Source: Bradyrhizobium embrapense
GTDB lineage: Bacteria; Pseudomonadota; Alphaproteobacteria; Rhizobiales; Xanthobacteraceae
NCBI RefSeq assembly: GCF_001189235.2
Contig: NZ_LFIP02000001.1
Location: forward strand, 372,001 to 436,000
DNA: 64,000 nucleotides
Reading direction: 5' to 3'
The notes under the pieces were generated by a model. That model made no database searches. It saw only the letters and a list, made by a program, of their open reading frames with translations, and was not told the DNA's origin. Of this stretch, positions 51,272-59,743 are shown one piece after another. Each line of letters starts with the position of its first letter. Position 1 is the first letter of the stretch. The position numbers and the translations under genes were made by a program.

Positions 51272-54061
51272 ATGAAAGATCAGACCATGCAGCCCTCGCG
51301 ACGCGAATTCGTGAAGTGGTTGTCGGCAGGCGGCATCTCGGTCAGCCTGTCGCATCTGGCGCTGGCAAAGGAGCCGGCCTTCGCGGCTCGCGAGACGCTG
51401 CCCGGGCGCGGCCATTTCAATCCGGCGGCCAGGGGCGCCGGCCGCGTCGACGGCGTCGCCAAGGTCACCGGCGCAAAACTCTACGCCTCCGACTTTCGCG
51501 CCATCGACATGCCGGGCTGGCCTGCGACCACCTCGCACGCCATTTTGGTCCGCGCCGACGACGCGACACATGTCTATGCCGGCTTGGACCTCGCCCGCCT
51601 CGACGGTCCCGCAAAGCCCGCGGTCGTCGTGACAGCGGCAGATCTCGACCGGATCGGGACCCGGGTGCCGGAGTTCTACACCGGCGATCTGTTCTGCCCG
51701 GTCGGCAAAACGCCGCTCTATCTCGGCCAACCCGTCGCGCTGTTGATCTTCGAACGGTTCGATGCCTTCGATCGCGCCCGCCTTGCGCTGCGCGATGGCG
51801 GCTTCGTCAGGTTCGGCGACGAGACCGGGCCGGTCGTCCTGCCGGACTTCGGCGCCTATCGATTCACGCGCGTCGCCGGCGCCACGCCTGGGGCACCCGA
51901 CATCTACTCGCCGATCCAGGCCGGGTGGGTCTCACCGAGCCGCATCCAGAACGCGGCGTTGCCGGTCTGGCTGCCGCTCGCCAAGGAGACCAAGGCGGAC
52001 TACGCCAAAGCCGCGATCCATGGCGAAGCGATCCGCGCCCAGCTCGCCAAGGACGATCCGTCGCAGCTCGTGCTCGACCGCGAGTTCGAGACCCAGTCGG
52101 TCGATCCGATGTTCCTCGAACCCGAGAGCGGGCTCGCCTGGTACAGCGACAACAGCGGCAATCTCGAACTGGTGCTCGGCGTGCAGTCGCCCTATGAGGC
52201 GACCGAGTCGATCGCGCATCTGCTCGGCAAGGCCCGCCCGCCATTCCGCCCCTCGCATATCAACGCGCAGTTCGCCCATGTCGGCGGTGGCTTCGGCGGC
52301 CGCGACCACACCCCGTTCGTGCTTTACGTGGCGCTCGCGGCGATGTTCTTCCCGGGACGGCCGGTGCGGCTGGCGCACGACCGCTACCAGCAATTCCAGG
52401 GCGGCATCAAGCGCCACCCGATCAAGATGCGCTCGCGGATCGGCATCGATCGTGCAAGCGGCAGGATCACGGCATTCGCCGCCGACCACGTGCTCGACGG
52501 CGGCGGGCTCGCCAATTTCTCCGCCAATGTCGCGGTCGTGGCCGCGACCGCCGCGATCGGCATCTACGACATCCCGAAGGTCGACGTCACCACCGTGGCA
52601 GTGCATTCGCGCGGCGTCACCGCCGGTTCGATGCGCGGCTACGGCACGCTGCAGACCATGACCGCGCTCGAAGTGCTGATCGACGAGGCCGCCAGCGAGC
52701 TCAAGGTCGATCCGATCGCGTTCCGCCGCAACAATGCGCTGAAGCAGAACGGCCGGACCATGACCGGCAATCCCTACATCGTGTCGGTGCGCACATCCGA
52801 CATCCTCGACAAGCTCGAGACGCATCCGATCTGGCGGCAGCGCGCCGACTTCAAGCAGAAAGTGCCGGAAGGCCGGCTGGTCGGCACCGGCGTCGCCTGC
52901 GTCACCAAGGATTACGGCTCGGGCGCGGATTGCTCGCTCGGCCGGGTCGAGATCGATCCCGAGGGACGGATCGCGATCCATTGCGACCACGTCGAGATGG
53001 GCAATGGCGTCGGCACCGCGCTCGCCAACCGCGTTGCGGGCCATCTCGGCGCCGTGGCCGACGAGGTCGCCGTCTCCCGGGTCGACAGCTACGACGCGCT
53101 CGGGCTCGTAACGTCGGGTGATCCCTACACGATGGATCAGAAGACCCAGGACCTCGCCGAGAAGAACCCGCGCTGGGTGCCCGCGATCAGCTCGGCAACG
53201 AGCGCGTCGATCGGCGCCCATGTCGGCACGCATTCGTCGGCCGAGGCAGCCCGCGTCATCTTCCGCTTCGGCCTGTGGCCGGCCGCGCTCGAGCTCTGGC
53301 ACGTCGGCAAGGCCGATCCCCGTGCCGGGCAATGGAACAAAGCGCGCTGGAGCGATGGCCAGCTCGTGCTCGATGATCTCGCGCCGCTGCCGCTGCCAAA
53401 ACTTGCGGCGACCGCGCATGCGCGCGGCTTCGTCACCGGCGCAATCGCGCACAGCTTCTCGCGCTGGGCCTGGTCGCGTGCGCGCTTCCCGCTGTTCGGC
53501 GAGCAGTACCGCGCCGAGATCGATGCACTCGCGATCCGCCGCGGCCACGGCCGGTTCGAGCGGATCGACCGCGTCAGCGTCAAGTTTCCGCCGACCGACA
53601 ACAACCGGATCGGCACCGCCTACACCTCGATGTGCGGCACGCTGGTGCGTGTCGAGATCGAGCGCGCGACCGGCATCTTGCGCATCGCCAAGGCCTACAG
53701 CGTGTTCGAATGCGGCCAGGCGCTGGTGCCTGAAGTCGTGCTCGGCCAGGCGCATGGCGGTTTTGCCATGGGGGTCGGCTACGCGCTGCTGGAAACCCTG
53801 CCGCCGTTCGAAGGCGGACCCGGCAACGGCAAATGGAATCTCGGCCAATACCTGATCGCGCGCGGCTCCGACCTGCCGCTGCACGAACTCGAGATCGAGA
53901 TGCTGCCGCCGCTGACGCCGGACGAACCGCCGAAGGGCATGGCCGAGGTGGTGATGATCCCGATCGTGCCGGCGCTGCTCAACGCCATCAACGATGCCAC
54001 CGGCCACCGTTTCCGCTCATTGCCGGTGACAACGAGCCTGCTCAAGGGGGCGCTTGCGTGA
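51272..54061 (+). CDS. Tat-exported molybdopterin hydroxylase (xanthine oxidase family, large subunit)
   Basis: A 929-residue subunit of the aldehyde oxidase/xanthine dehydrogenase family, close to isoquinoline 1-oxidoreductase beta chains. The N-terminus holds a twin-arginine signal (SRREFVKWLSAGG, then a hydrophobic stretch and AFAARE), so export in folded form is expected. The molybdopterin part shows HVGGGFGGRDHTPF and GSMRGYGTLQ, MGNGVGTALANRVAG and FECGQALVPEVVLGQAHGG. It adds hydroxyl groups from water to N-heterocycles or aldehydes. The stop overlaps the next start (GTGA). Start ATG 51272 follows GAGGT; ATG 51287 is an alternative. Confidence 0.93.
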   Translation: MKDQTMQPSRREFVKWLSAGGISVSLSHLALAKEPAFAARETLPGRGHFNPAARGAGRVDGVAKVTGAKLYASDFRAIDMPGWPATTSHAILVRADDATHVYAGLDLARLDGPAKPAVVVTAADLDRIGTRVPEFYTGDLFCPVGKTPLYLGQPVALLIFERFDAFDRARLALRDGGFVRFGDETGPVVLPDFGAYRFTRVAGATPGAPDIYSPIQAGWVSPSRIQNAALPVWLPLAKETKADYAKAAIHGEAIRAQLAKDDPSQLVLDREFETQSVDPMFLEPESGLAWYSDNSGNLELVLGVQSPYEATESIAHLLGKARPPFRPSHINAQFAHVGGGFGGRDHTPFVLYVALAAMFFPGRPVRLAHDRYQQFQGGIKRHPIKMRSRIGIDRASGRITAFAADHVLDGGGLANFSANVAVVAATAAIGIYDIPKVDVTTVAVHSRGVTAGSMRGYGTLQTMTALEVLIDEAASELKVDPIAFRRNNALKQNGRTMTGNPYIVSVRTSDILDKLETHPIWRQRADFKQKVPEGRLVGTGVACVTKDYGSGADCSLGRVEIDPEGRIAIHCDHVEMGNGVGTALANRVAGHLGAVADEVAVSRVDSYDALGLVTSGDPYTMDQKTQDLAEKNPRWVPAISSATSASIGAHVGTHSSAEAARVIFRFGLWPAALELWHVGKADPRAGQWNKARWSDGQLVLDDLAPLPLPKLAATAHARGFVTGAIAHSFSRWAWSRARFPLFGEQYRAEIDALAIRRGHGRFERIDRVSVKFPPTDNNRIGTAYTSMCGTLVRVEIERATGILRIAKAYSVFECGQALVPEVVLGQAHGGFAMGVGYALLETLPPFEGGPGNGKWNLGQYLIARGSDLPLHELEIEMLPPLTPDEPPKGMAEVVMIPIVPALLNAINDATGHRFRSLPVTTSLLKGALA

Positions 54062-54582
54062 CGACGCTCAACCTCACCATCAACGGCCAGAAGCACGGCC
54101 CGATCGAGGTCCGCGACGACCTCTCGATGAACGATTTCCTTCGCGAGATGCTCGGGATGACCGGCACTAAGTTCGGCTGCGGCGCCGCGCAGTGCCTGAG
54201 CTGCGCTGTCATCATCGATAACCCTGATGGCACGAGCTACACCAGCCCGACCTGCGTGGTGCCGGCGGCGAATTTCGACGGCAAGGCGATCCGCACCGTC
54301 GAGGGCCACGCCAAGGACGGCGAGCTTTCGCCCTTGCAGCGCGCCTTCATCGACCATTTCGCGTTCCAGTGCGGCTATTGCACGGCCGGCTTCCTCAACG
54401 AAGGCCAGGTGCTGCTCGAATTGCTGGCCAGAGAGCCTGTGCCGCGCGACCGGCTCGAAACCGTCATCGCTGATGCGCTCGACGGCCATCTGTGCCGCTG
54501 CACCGGCTACATCAAATATCATCAGGCGGTGCGCGACGTGATCCTCGCCGATGCCACGCGGTATCTGACCGCCAACAAGTGA
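54058..54582 (+). CDS. (2Fe-2S) subunit of the molybdopterin hydroxylase
   Basis: A 174-residue two-cluster ferredoxin subunit. The plant-type cluster is held by CGAAQCLSC (Cys41, 46, 49) and CVVP, and the second cluster by FQCGYCTAGF and LCRCTGY. It passes electrons from the molybdopterin site. It has no signal peptide and probably leaves the cell with the Tat-exported large subunit. GTG 54058 overlaps the stop of that gene; the longer frame is read-through of the other frame. Confidence 0.93.
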   Translation: MTTLNLTINGQKHGPIEVRDDLSMNDFLREMLGMTGTKFGCGAAQCLSCAVIIDNPDGTSYTSPTCVVPAANFDGKAIRTVEGHAKDGELSPLQRAFIDHFAFQCGYCTAGFLNEGQVLLELLAREPVPRDRLETVIADALDGHLCRCTGYIKYHQAVRDVILADATRYLTANK

Positions 54583-54593
54583 GCCCACGCGCG

Positions 54594-55208
54594 ATGACAT
54601 CGGAAACGCGGTTTCGGATCATTGCGGTGCTGACGGCGCTCGCGACCAGCCTGTGCGCCGGCTATGCGGCGTCGGAGAGCGCGAGCCACGCCCTCGCCTC
54701 ACCGGAAAGCTTTGCCGGCATACAGAATATCGAACAGCGCTCGGCGGCGATCTTCACCGAGCTCGGCAAGGTGCTGACTCATCCGCGCTGCACCAATTGC
54801 CATCCTGCCGGCGACAGCCCGCGGCAAGGTGATGTCAGCCGCATGCACCAGCCCCCGGTCACGCGCGGCGCCGACGGCCACGGCACCACCGCGATGCGCT
54901 GCTCGATCTGCCACCAGCGCGCCAATTTCGATCCCGGCCACGTGCCGGGTCATCCCGAATGGCATCTCGCGCCGCGCGAGATGGCTTGGGCCGGCAAGAC
55001 CATCGGCGAGATCTGCCAGCAAATCCGCGACCCTGCGCGCAACGGCGGCCGCAAGGTCGAGGAGCTGATCGACCATATCGGCAAGGACACGCTGGTCGGC
55101 TGGGCCTGGCATCCCGGCCTCGGCCGCTCGCCGGCGCCCGGCACGCAGGCAGAGGCCGGCGCGCTGGTCGAGGCCTGGGTCAAGACCGGGGCGGCCTGCC
55201 CGCCGTAG
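54594..55208 (+). CDS. Diheme c-type cytochrome subunit
   Basis: A 204-residue periplasmic cytochrome. A signal peptide or anchor covers residues 7-25 and there are two heme-binding motifs: CTNCH at 66-70 and CSICH at 103-107. Other marks are [30 protein letters not shown] and a C-terminal [20 protein letters not shown]. It follows the 2Fe-2S gene by 11 bases and is the expected electron acceptor for the molybdopterin hydroxylase, passing electrons to the respiratory chain. The start at 54594 is the only sensible ATG, though its ribosome site is weak. Confidence 0.88.
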   Translation: MTSETRFRIIAVLTALATSLCAGYAASESASHALASPESFAGIQNIEQRSAAIFTELGKVLTHPRCTNCHPAGDSPRQGDVSRMHQPPVTRGADGHGTTAMRCSICHQRANFDPGHVPGHPEWHLAPREMAWAGKTIGEICQQIRDPARNGGRKVEELIDHIGKDTLVGWAWHPGLGRSPAPGTQAEAGALVEAWVKTGAACPP

Positions 55209-55217
55209 CGTACACGC

Positions 55218-55367
55218 TTAGTGGCGCTTGAAATACTGCACGTCGCGCTCGTGCTTCTCGGCCGCGGCGCGCGACTTGAAGGTGCCGAGATTGCGACGCT
55301 TGCCGGTCTTCGGATTGACCTTGCGGGAATACAGCCGGTGCTCGCCGGAACGCAACTTACGGATCAT
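55218..55367 (-). CDS. Very small conserved basic protein, 49 residues
   Basis: A lysine/arginine-rich chain: MIRKLRSGEHRLYSRKVNPK, then TGKRRNLGTFKSRAAAEKHE and a short tail ending YFKRH. It looks like a compact strand-strand-helix unit and is familiar from many rhizobial and proteobacterial genomes as a conserved hypothetical. GAGGCG precedes the start at 55367. It may bind nucleic acid, judging by charge only. Confidence 0.75.
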   Translation of the reverse strand: MIRKLRSGEHRLYSRKVNPKTGKRRNLGTFKSRAAAEKHERDVQYFKRH

Positions 55368-55430
55368 GACAGCGCCTCGCCGATGTCTTTCGCATGTCAA
55401 CGACCAGCCGCGGCGAGCGTTCCAGTTTGA

Positions 55431-56252
55431 CTAGAAGCAGAGGTTGGTCACGGCATTGCCGCGCTTGTCCTTGATCACGTAGGGACAGCGGGCGCGCTCC
55501 AGCGCCTTCTTGGCGTCCTCGTCGCCAAGCGCGGCCGCCCGTTCGTAGTAGGCTTTTGCCGCATCGCTATCCTTAGGACCGCCGCGGCCGGCCTGTGCGA
55601 AGGCGCCCATCCGCTCCAGCGCGCCCGGATGGTTCTGCGCCGCGGCCTTCTCGAACAGCGCCCGCGCGCCGGCATCGTCCTGCGCGCCGCCCTTGCCTTC
55701 CGCCAGCATCAGGCCGAGCTGGTACTGCGCCTCCGCGTTGGTCTCGGCCGACCTGGCGAGCAATTCGCGCGCACGTGCCGGATCGGCAGCCGCGCCGCCG
55801 CCGCCGAGCGCGGCGAGATTGCTGACGCCGCGCGCATTGCCGGCCTGCGCCGCGCGCTCGAACAATTTGCGCGCCTGCGCCTCGTCTCTGGCAACGCCGG
55901 TGCCATTACCGTAGAGCACGCCGAGCTCGACCATCGCCGATGTCGAGCCCTTGTCGGCTGCCCTGCGCCAAGCCGACATGGCTTCCGCGGTCTGCCGGTT
56001 GGCGGCATAGGCCCGGCCGAGCTCGTACATCGCGCGGCGCGACGATTTTGCGGCAACTGCGCAATACTTGATCGCGGTCGCGACATCTGCCGGCGCGATT
56101 TCAGGCACGCCCTTCACGTCGGCCGGCTTGTCGGGATCGGTGGGATCGGCGGCGAGCCGGTCGCACAGCACGAGGTCGGCCGATTGCGCATGAGCCAGCA
56201 CAGGCGCGGCCAGCGCCGCGGCAAGGACGATCGCATGGAGAGGTCTGAACAT
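55431..56252 (-). CDS. Sel1-repeat (TPR-like) periplasmic protein
   Basis: A 273-residue exported protein. The signal peptide is MFRPLHAIVLAAALAAPVLA (cleaved at HAQ). Sel1-like repeats follow at about residues 90-245: for example AMVELGVLYGNGTGVARDE, AQYQLGLMLAEGKGGAQDD and ALERMGAFAQAGRGGPKDS. Two cysteines occur at the start and end of the mature chain. Such repeats bind partner proteins; exact role unknown. The start at 56252 is where the signal peptide begins. Confidence 0.88.
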   Translation of the reverse strand: MFRPLHAIVLAAALAAPVLAHAQSADLVLCDRLAADPTDPDKPADVKGVPEIAPADVATAIKYCAVAAKSSRRAMYELGRAYAANRQTAEAMSAWRRAADKGSTSAMVELGVLYGNGTGVARDEAQARKLFERAAQAGNARGVSNLAALGGGGAAADPARARELLARSAETNAEAQYQLGLMLAEGKGGAQDDAGARALFEKAAAQNHPGALERMGAFAQAGRGGPKDSDAAKAYYERAAALGDEDAKKALERARCPYVIKDKRGNAVTNLCF

Positions 56253-56284
56253 GACCGGCAGGTTGCGTCGCGGTGCAGGCAAAT

Positions 56285-56983
56285 TCAAGGCTCGAGCCAA
56301 GACTCGAGCCCAGTCTCGCGCAACACCGGCGCGACATCGGCCGACGCGAGGTACCGCAGCAAGTGATCGGCGGCCGATGCGCGCTCTGAGGCGACCATTC
56401 GGCCCGCCGAGAATACCGCCGGCGTCTGCAGGCCCGAGGGGATTGGCCCGACGATTTCGATGCCATCGATCTGCTTCAACTCGCTGATCTGCTGGATCGC
56501 AAGATCGGCTTCGCCGCTGACGAGCTTTTCCGCCGTGAAGCCGACCGGAATGATCACCGCACGGGCGTTGATCACCTCGGCAATGCCGAGACGCGCGATC
56601 AGTTGCGCAAACAGGACGCCGCTGGCGCCGAGCCGCGAATAAGCCACCGCCCGCGCACCGAGCAGCGCCGCACGCAATGCGGCTTCGCTGCCGATATCGG
56701 GATGCGCAGCGCCTGCCCGCACCGCGACACCGACGTAGGAGCGCGCGAGATCCACAGCACTGTCCCGCGCGATGCGGCCCTCGCCGGTCATCTCGTCAAG
56801 GCCCTCGCGGGTCAGGATCACGAGGTCGGCGGCCTCGCCTTCGCGCAGGCGTTCGAGCAGCGCCAGCGTCGGCGCGAAATCGGCATCGATCCGCACGGCG
56901 CTCGCCGCCTGGTAGGCCGCGGCAAGGCGCGCGACCGCGCCCTTCAGCGCCAGCGTCGAGAGTACGCGAACCGAATTGTCCAT
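56285..56983 (-). CDS. ModA-like substrate-binding protein without signal peptide
   Basis: A 232-residue periplasmic-binding-protein fold of the molybdate-binding (ModA/SBP_bac_11) type, beginning directly with VRVLSTLALKGAVARLAAAY. Typical segments are EGEAADLVILTREGLDEM, VAYSRLGASGVLFAQLI and LVSGEADLAIQQISELKQI. No signal peptide is present, so it should stay in the cytoplasm and cannot serve an ABC importer as usual. It may bind an oxyanion or organic acid as a sensor or chaperone. It ends close to the Sel1 gene and starts five bases from the GrlR-like gene. Confidence 0.85.
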   Translation of the reverse strand: MDNSVRVLSTLALKGAVARLAAAYQAASAVRIDADFAPTLALLERLREGEAADLVILTREGLDEMTGEGRIARDSAVDLARSYVGVAVRAGAAHPDIGSEAALRAALLGARAVAYSRLGASGVLFAQLIARLGIAEVINARAVIIPVGFTAEKLVSGEADLAIQQISELKQIDGIEIVGPIPSGLQTPAVFSAGRMVASERASAADHLLRYLASADVAPVLRETGLESWLEP

Positions 56984-56988
56984 CCCGC

Positions 56989-57693
56989 TTACGCCCGCCG
57001 CATCAGCTTGAGGGTGGCCTTGAGGCGGAGGCTGCGCTTGCCGGCGAGCGCCGTTGCCTCGAGCACGGCGCCTTCCGCGTCGCAGGTCCCGGCAAAGCCG
57101 ATGCCGACCTCATGGCCGCCGAACACCGGATTCTCGCTCATCGCCGAGGTGTGCTCCTGATTGAGGATCTGGCCCTTCCAGCGGCCTTTCTCGGAGGTGT
57201 AGGTCCCGAGGTAGTAGAAGAACGCGTCGCCGCCGAGGATGCGACCGTTGTTCAGCAGCATCACGCCCGTGAGATTGCCGTCGACACCGTCGAGCAGCTG
57301 GATGTGGATTGAATACAGCCCGTTGACGACGCCTCCCTCGCCGACCCCGCCCGCGATCGGGGCCTCGTCCTCGGTGATCGGCGTCATCACCGACTGGAAC
57401 GGCACGCCGGGCAATTCCTTGAGCTCGCCCTTGAAGCGGTAGAGCTCGCCGTCCGGGCCGCCCTTGGCGAGCAGCGTCGCATCATCGGTGCCGGCCATCG
57501 CGCGGTAGTTCGGATCGGGGTTGTGGCGGACGGTCTGGATCTCGACCGCGACCTCGTCGCCGGTCTTCTCGTAGGTGCCGATATGGGCAAAGGCCGAATT
57601 GCCGCCGAGCATCTTGCCGTCGCCGACATACATCACGCTGCGGCCGACGGCGCCGCCCAGCTCGAACCGAACCTTGTAGAACCCCTCAAACAA
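56989..57693 (-). CDS. GrlR-like protein with two tandem domains
   Basis: A 234-residue soluble protein built of two similar GrlR-type beta-barrel domains: one with FEGFYKVRFELGGAVGRS and GGNSAFAHIGTYEKTGDEV, the other with VNGLYSIHIQLLDGVDGN and GGDAFFYYLGTYTSEKGRW. GrlR of enteropathogenic E. coli represses type III secretion by binding GrlA; rhizobial relatives are of unknown function. It is read together with the ModA-like gene (five bases apart). The function as a regulator is inferred. Confidence 0.78.
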   Translation of the reverse strand: MFEGFYKVRFELGGAVGRSVMYVGDGKMLGGNSAFAHIGTYEKTGDEVAVEIQTVRHNPDPNYRAMAGTDDATLLAKGGPDGELYRFKGELKELPGVPFQSVMTPITEDEAPIAGGVGEGGVVNGLYSIHIQLLDGVDGNLTGVMLLNNGRILGGDAFFYYLGTYTSEKGRWKGQILNQEHTSAMSENPVFGGHEVGIGFAGTCDAEGAVLEATALAGKRSLRLKATLKLMRRA

Positions 57694-57799
57694 GCGCCGC
57701 GTCCCCGGCAGCCAAGATACAACCGTTGTCTAGCGCGGTTCATAACGCAGCGAAACCGCTTTCGGCGGCAGGCCCGCCGCAAAGACTGTCGTTAAAATG

Positions 57800-57834
57800 C
57801 AAAGGTCCGCCGAGGCAGTCGCCCTGGCGGACCC
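57800..57834 (-). terminator. Rho-independent terminator of glnII
   Basis: On the minus strand GGTCCGCC pairs with GGCGGACC around AGGGCGACTGCCTC, followed by TTTGCATTTTA. It lies 42 bases after the glnII stop. Confidence 0.75.
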
Positions 57835-57875
57835 GATTGCGATACCGGATGGCTCCATCCGGCTCCGATAGCTGC

Positions 57876-58910
57876 TTAGGCCGCAGCCTTGGCGCCGGTC
57901 GGAACCTCGGAGATCGTCTTCAGGATCTGCGAAGCGATCTGGTAGGGGTCGCCTTGCGAGTTCGGACGGCGGTCTTCCAGATAGCCCTTGTAGCCATTGT
58001 TGACGAAGGAGTGCGGCACGCGGATCGACGCACCACGATCAGCCACGCCATAGCTGAACTTGTTCCACGGCGCGGTCTCGTGCTTGCCGGTCAGGCGCTT
58101 GTCGTTGTCCGGGCCGTAGACGGCGATATGATCCATCAGGTTCTTCTCGAACGCCTTCATCAGGCTCTCGAAGTACTCCTTGCCGCCGACTTCGCGCATA
58201 TACTTGGTCGAGAAGTTGGCGTGCATGCCCGAGCCGTTCCAGTCGGTGTCGCCGAGCGGCTTGCAGTGGAATTCGATATCGATGCCGTAGCTCTCGGTGA
58301 GACGCAGCATCAGATAGCGGGCCATCCACATCTGGTCAGCGGCGGTCTTGGAGCCCTTGCCGAAGATCTGGAATTCCCACTGGCCCTTCGCCACTTCGGC
58401 GTTGATGCCTTCGTGGTTGATGCCGGCCGCGAGGCAGAGATTGAGATGCTCTTCGACGATCTTGCGGGCGACGCTGCCGACGTTCTTATAGCCGACGCCG
58501 GTGTAGTACGGGCCCTGCGGAGCCGGATAACCCTCTTCCGGGAAGCCGAGCGGGCGGCCGTCCTTGTAGAAGAAGTATTCCTGCTCGAAGCCGAACCAGG
58601 CGCCGTCGTCGTCCAGGATGGTGGCGCGCTTGTTGGACACATGCGGCGTCTTGCCGTCGGGCATCATGACTTCGCACATCACCAGCACGCCGTTCTCGCG
58701 CGCGGCGTCGGGATAGCAGGCGACCGGCTTCAGCACGCAGTCAGAGCTGTGGCCTTCAGCCTGCTGGGTGGACGAACCGTCAAAGCCCCACAGCGGAAGC
58801 TGTTCGAGGGTCGGGAACGACGCGAATTCCTTGATCTGCGTCTTACCGCGCAGGCTCGGCGTCGGCGTATATCCGTCGAGCCAGATATACTCGAGCTTGT
58901 ACTTGGTCAT
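57876..58910 (-). CDS. glnII: Glutamine synthetase II (GSII)
   Basis: A 344-residue eukaryotic-type glutamine synthetase, typical of rhizobia beside GSI. It makes glutamine from glutamate, ammonia and ATP in the cytoplasm. Family marks are WGFDGSSTQQAEGHSSDC, AWFGFEQEYFFYKDGRPLG, AGINHEGINAEVAKGQWEF, the ATP-site GSGMHANFSTK and RGASIRVPHSF. The start at MTKYKLEYIW (58910) matches the family; 20 extra codons upstream are discarded. A sigma-54 promoter lies about 95 bases upstream, so control by NtrC (or NifA) and RpoN is expected. A terminator follows. The divergent DUF2735 gene is a common neighbour. Confidence 0.97.
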   Translation of the reverse strand: MTKYKLEYIWLDGYTPTPSLRGKTQIKEFASFPTLEQLPLWGFDGSSTQQAEGHSSDCVLKPVACYPDAARENGVLVMCEVMMPDGKTPHVSNKRATILDDDGAWFGFEQEYFFYKDGRPLGFPEEGYPAPQGPYYTGVGYKNVGSVARKIVEEHLNLCLAAGINHEGINAEVAKGQWEFQIFGKGSKTAADQMWMARYLMLRLTESYGIDIEFHCKPLGDTDWNGSGMHANFSTKYMREVGGKEYFESLMKAFEKNLMDHIAVYGPDNDKRLTGKHETAPWNKFSYGVADRGASIRVPHSFVNNGYKGYLEDRRPNSQGDPYQIASQILKTISEVPTGAKAAA

Positions 58911-59003
58911 TGAACCTCTCTGTTGATGATGCAAAACCGTGAGGAACCGAAAGCCAGTCGGCCGCCGCACGCGTACCCGGCCACCATCGGCCAGCTCTTA
59001 CTA

Positions 59004-59019
59004 AGCAATTAAAATGCCA
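59004..59019 (-). promoter_or_regulatory. Sigma-54 (-24/-12) promoter for glnII
   Basis: On the minus strand the sequence TGGCATTTTAATTGCT keeps GG and GC exactly ten bases apart, as required for RpoN promoters (consensus TGGCAC-N5-TTGCW). It lies about 95 bases before the glnII start. GSII genes of rhizobia are known RpoN/NtrC targets, which agrees. Confidence 0.85.
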
Positions 59020-59275
59020 GTCGCTGCACTGCGGCACCCGCCCTCCTCGCGGATGTCCACAGCGGACATCGCATTTTCAGCTGCGACAAAGCAGCGCAGC
59101 CGGCGCGCACCACCGTCGGCCAAAATCTTCTCTCAGCGCCCTCCGCCGCCCGTTTCTGCAGCAAATTCAGCTACGGCGTCGGCCGCCGATTAATGCAGCG
59201 GCAGCGCCGTGTGACAGTCCGTGTCCAGCCATCGGGCGCCGAGCAACCATCCGCTCGGCCCAAGCGTTGGTCAGC

Positions 59276-59312
59276 TGCATCCTGCCTCGCAGGATGCAAA
59301 CGACGATTTGCA
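59276..59312. promoter_or_regulatory. Two overlapping palindromes in the glnII/DUF2735 control region
   Basis: A perfect 10-base inverted repeat, TGCATCCTGC-CTC-GCAGGATGCA (59276-59298), shares its last TGCA with a second palindrome, TGCAAACGACGATTTGCA (59295-59312). They are 250-310 bases upstream of the glnII -12 box, as an enhancer would be. They do not match the NtrC consensus well, so the binding protein is open. Confidence 0.5.
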
Positions 59313-59451
59313 CACGATTTAGACAGCTGACGACTATTTCTTGGTCAACTTGCACCCCGCCGAGCCGGGGCCGATATCAAAATGACGGTAACGACACGCG
59401 AATGAGTCGGGCGCACCATGGAGGCTCGCTCCGGCCATAGGAGACTTTGAC

Positions 59452-59652
59452 ATGATCACGACGGGCCAAAATCAGGGATCGGCAACGATCTATCAATTCC
59501 CGGCAGGGGGCCGCGCGGCTCTCGGCGGACGACGCTACGGCGAGATGCGGACGGCGCGCGAGCTCGCCGCTGAGGTCGAGACCTCCGCCTGCAGCGAGAG
59601 CTGGTACCATCAGGCGGCCATCGACGACGCCAAGCCGAGCCGCGATCACTGA
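59452..59652 (+). CDS. DUF2735-domain small protein
   Basis: A 66-residue protein with the DUF2735 pattern: ATIYQFPAGGRAALGGRR near the start and SESWYHQAAIDDAK at the end. This family is a known neighbour of glnII in rhizobia and is placed here divergent from it, so a role in nitrogen control or glutamine synthetase modulation is plausible. GGAG lies ten bases before ATG 59452 and a terminator follows. Confidence 0.85.
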   Translation: MITTGQNQGSATIYQFPAGGRAALGGRRYGEMRTARELAAEVETSACSESWYHQAAIDDAKPSRDH

Positions 59653-59710
59653 TGTGGATCAGGCAGAGAGGCGCGACGCAAAAACGTCAGACAGCAACAG
59701 CCAAGTAAGA

Positions 59711-59743
59711 GAGGGTCGGAACGCAGCGTTTCGGCCCTTTTTT
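59711..59743 (+). terminator. Rho-independent terminator of the DUF2735 gene
   Basis: Stem GGGTCGGAACG / CGTTTCGGCCC with a CAG loop, followed by a run of six T. Confidence 0.85.

Larger units (their letters stand above)
58911..59451. promoter_or_regulatory. Divergent control region between glnII and the DUF2735 gene
   Basis: A 541-base region that holds the sigma-54 promoter of glnII (59004-59019) and, further right, two overlapping palindromes (59276-59312). A 62-codon minus-strand frame (59167-59355) lacks support. No second -24/-12 promoter for the plus-strand gene is evident. Confidence 0.55.

Noticed and set aside
51932..54007. A 691-codon open frame on the minus strand
   Set aside because: Antisense to the molybdopterin hydroxylase gene; composition-driven open frame, no domains.
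59167..59355. A 62-codon minus-strand frame upstream of glnII
   Set aside because: It crosses the palindromes and has no ribosome site; more likely regulatory DNA.
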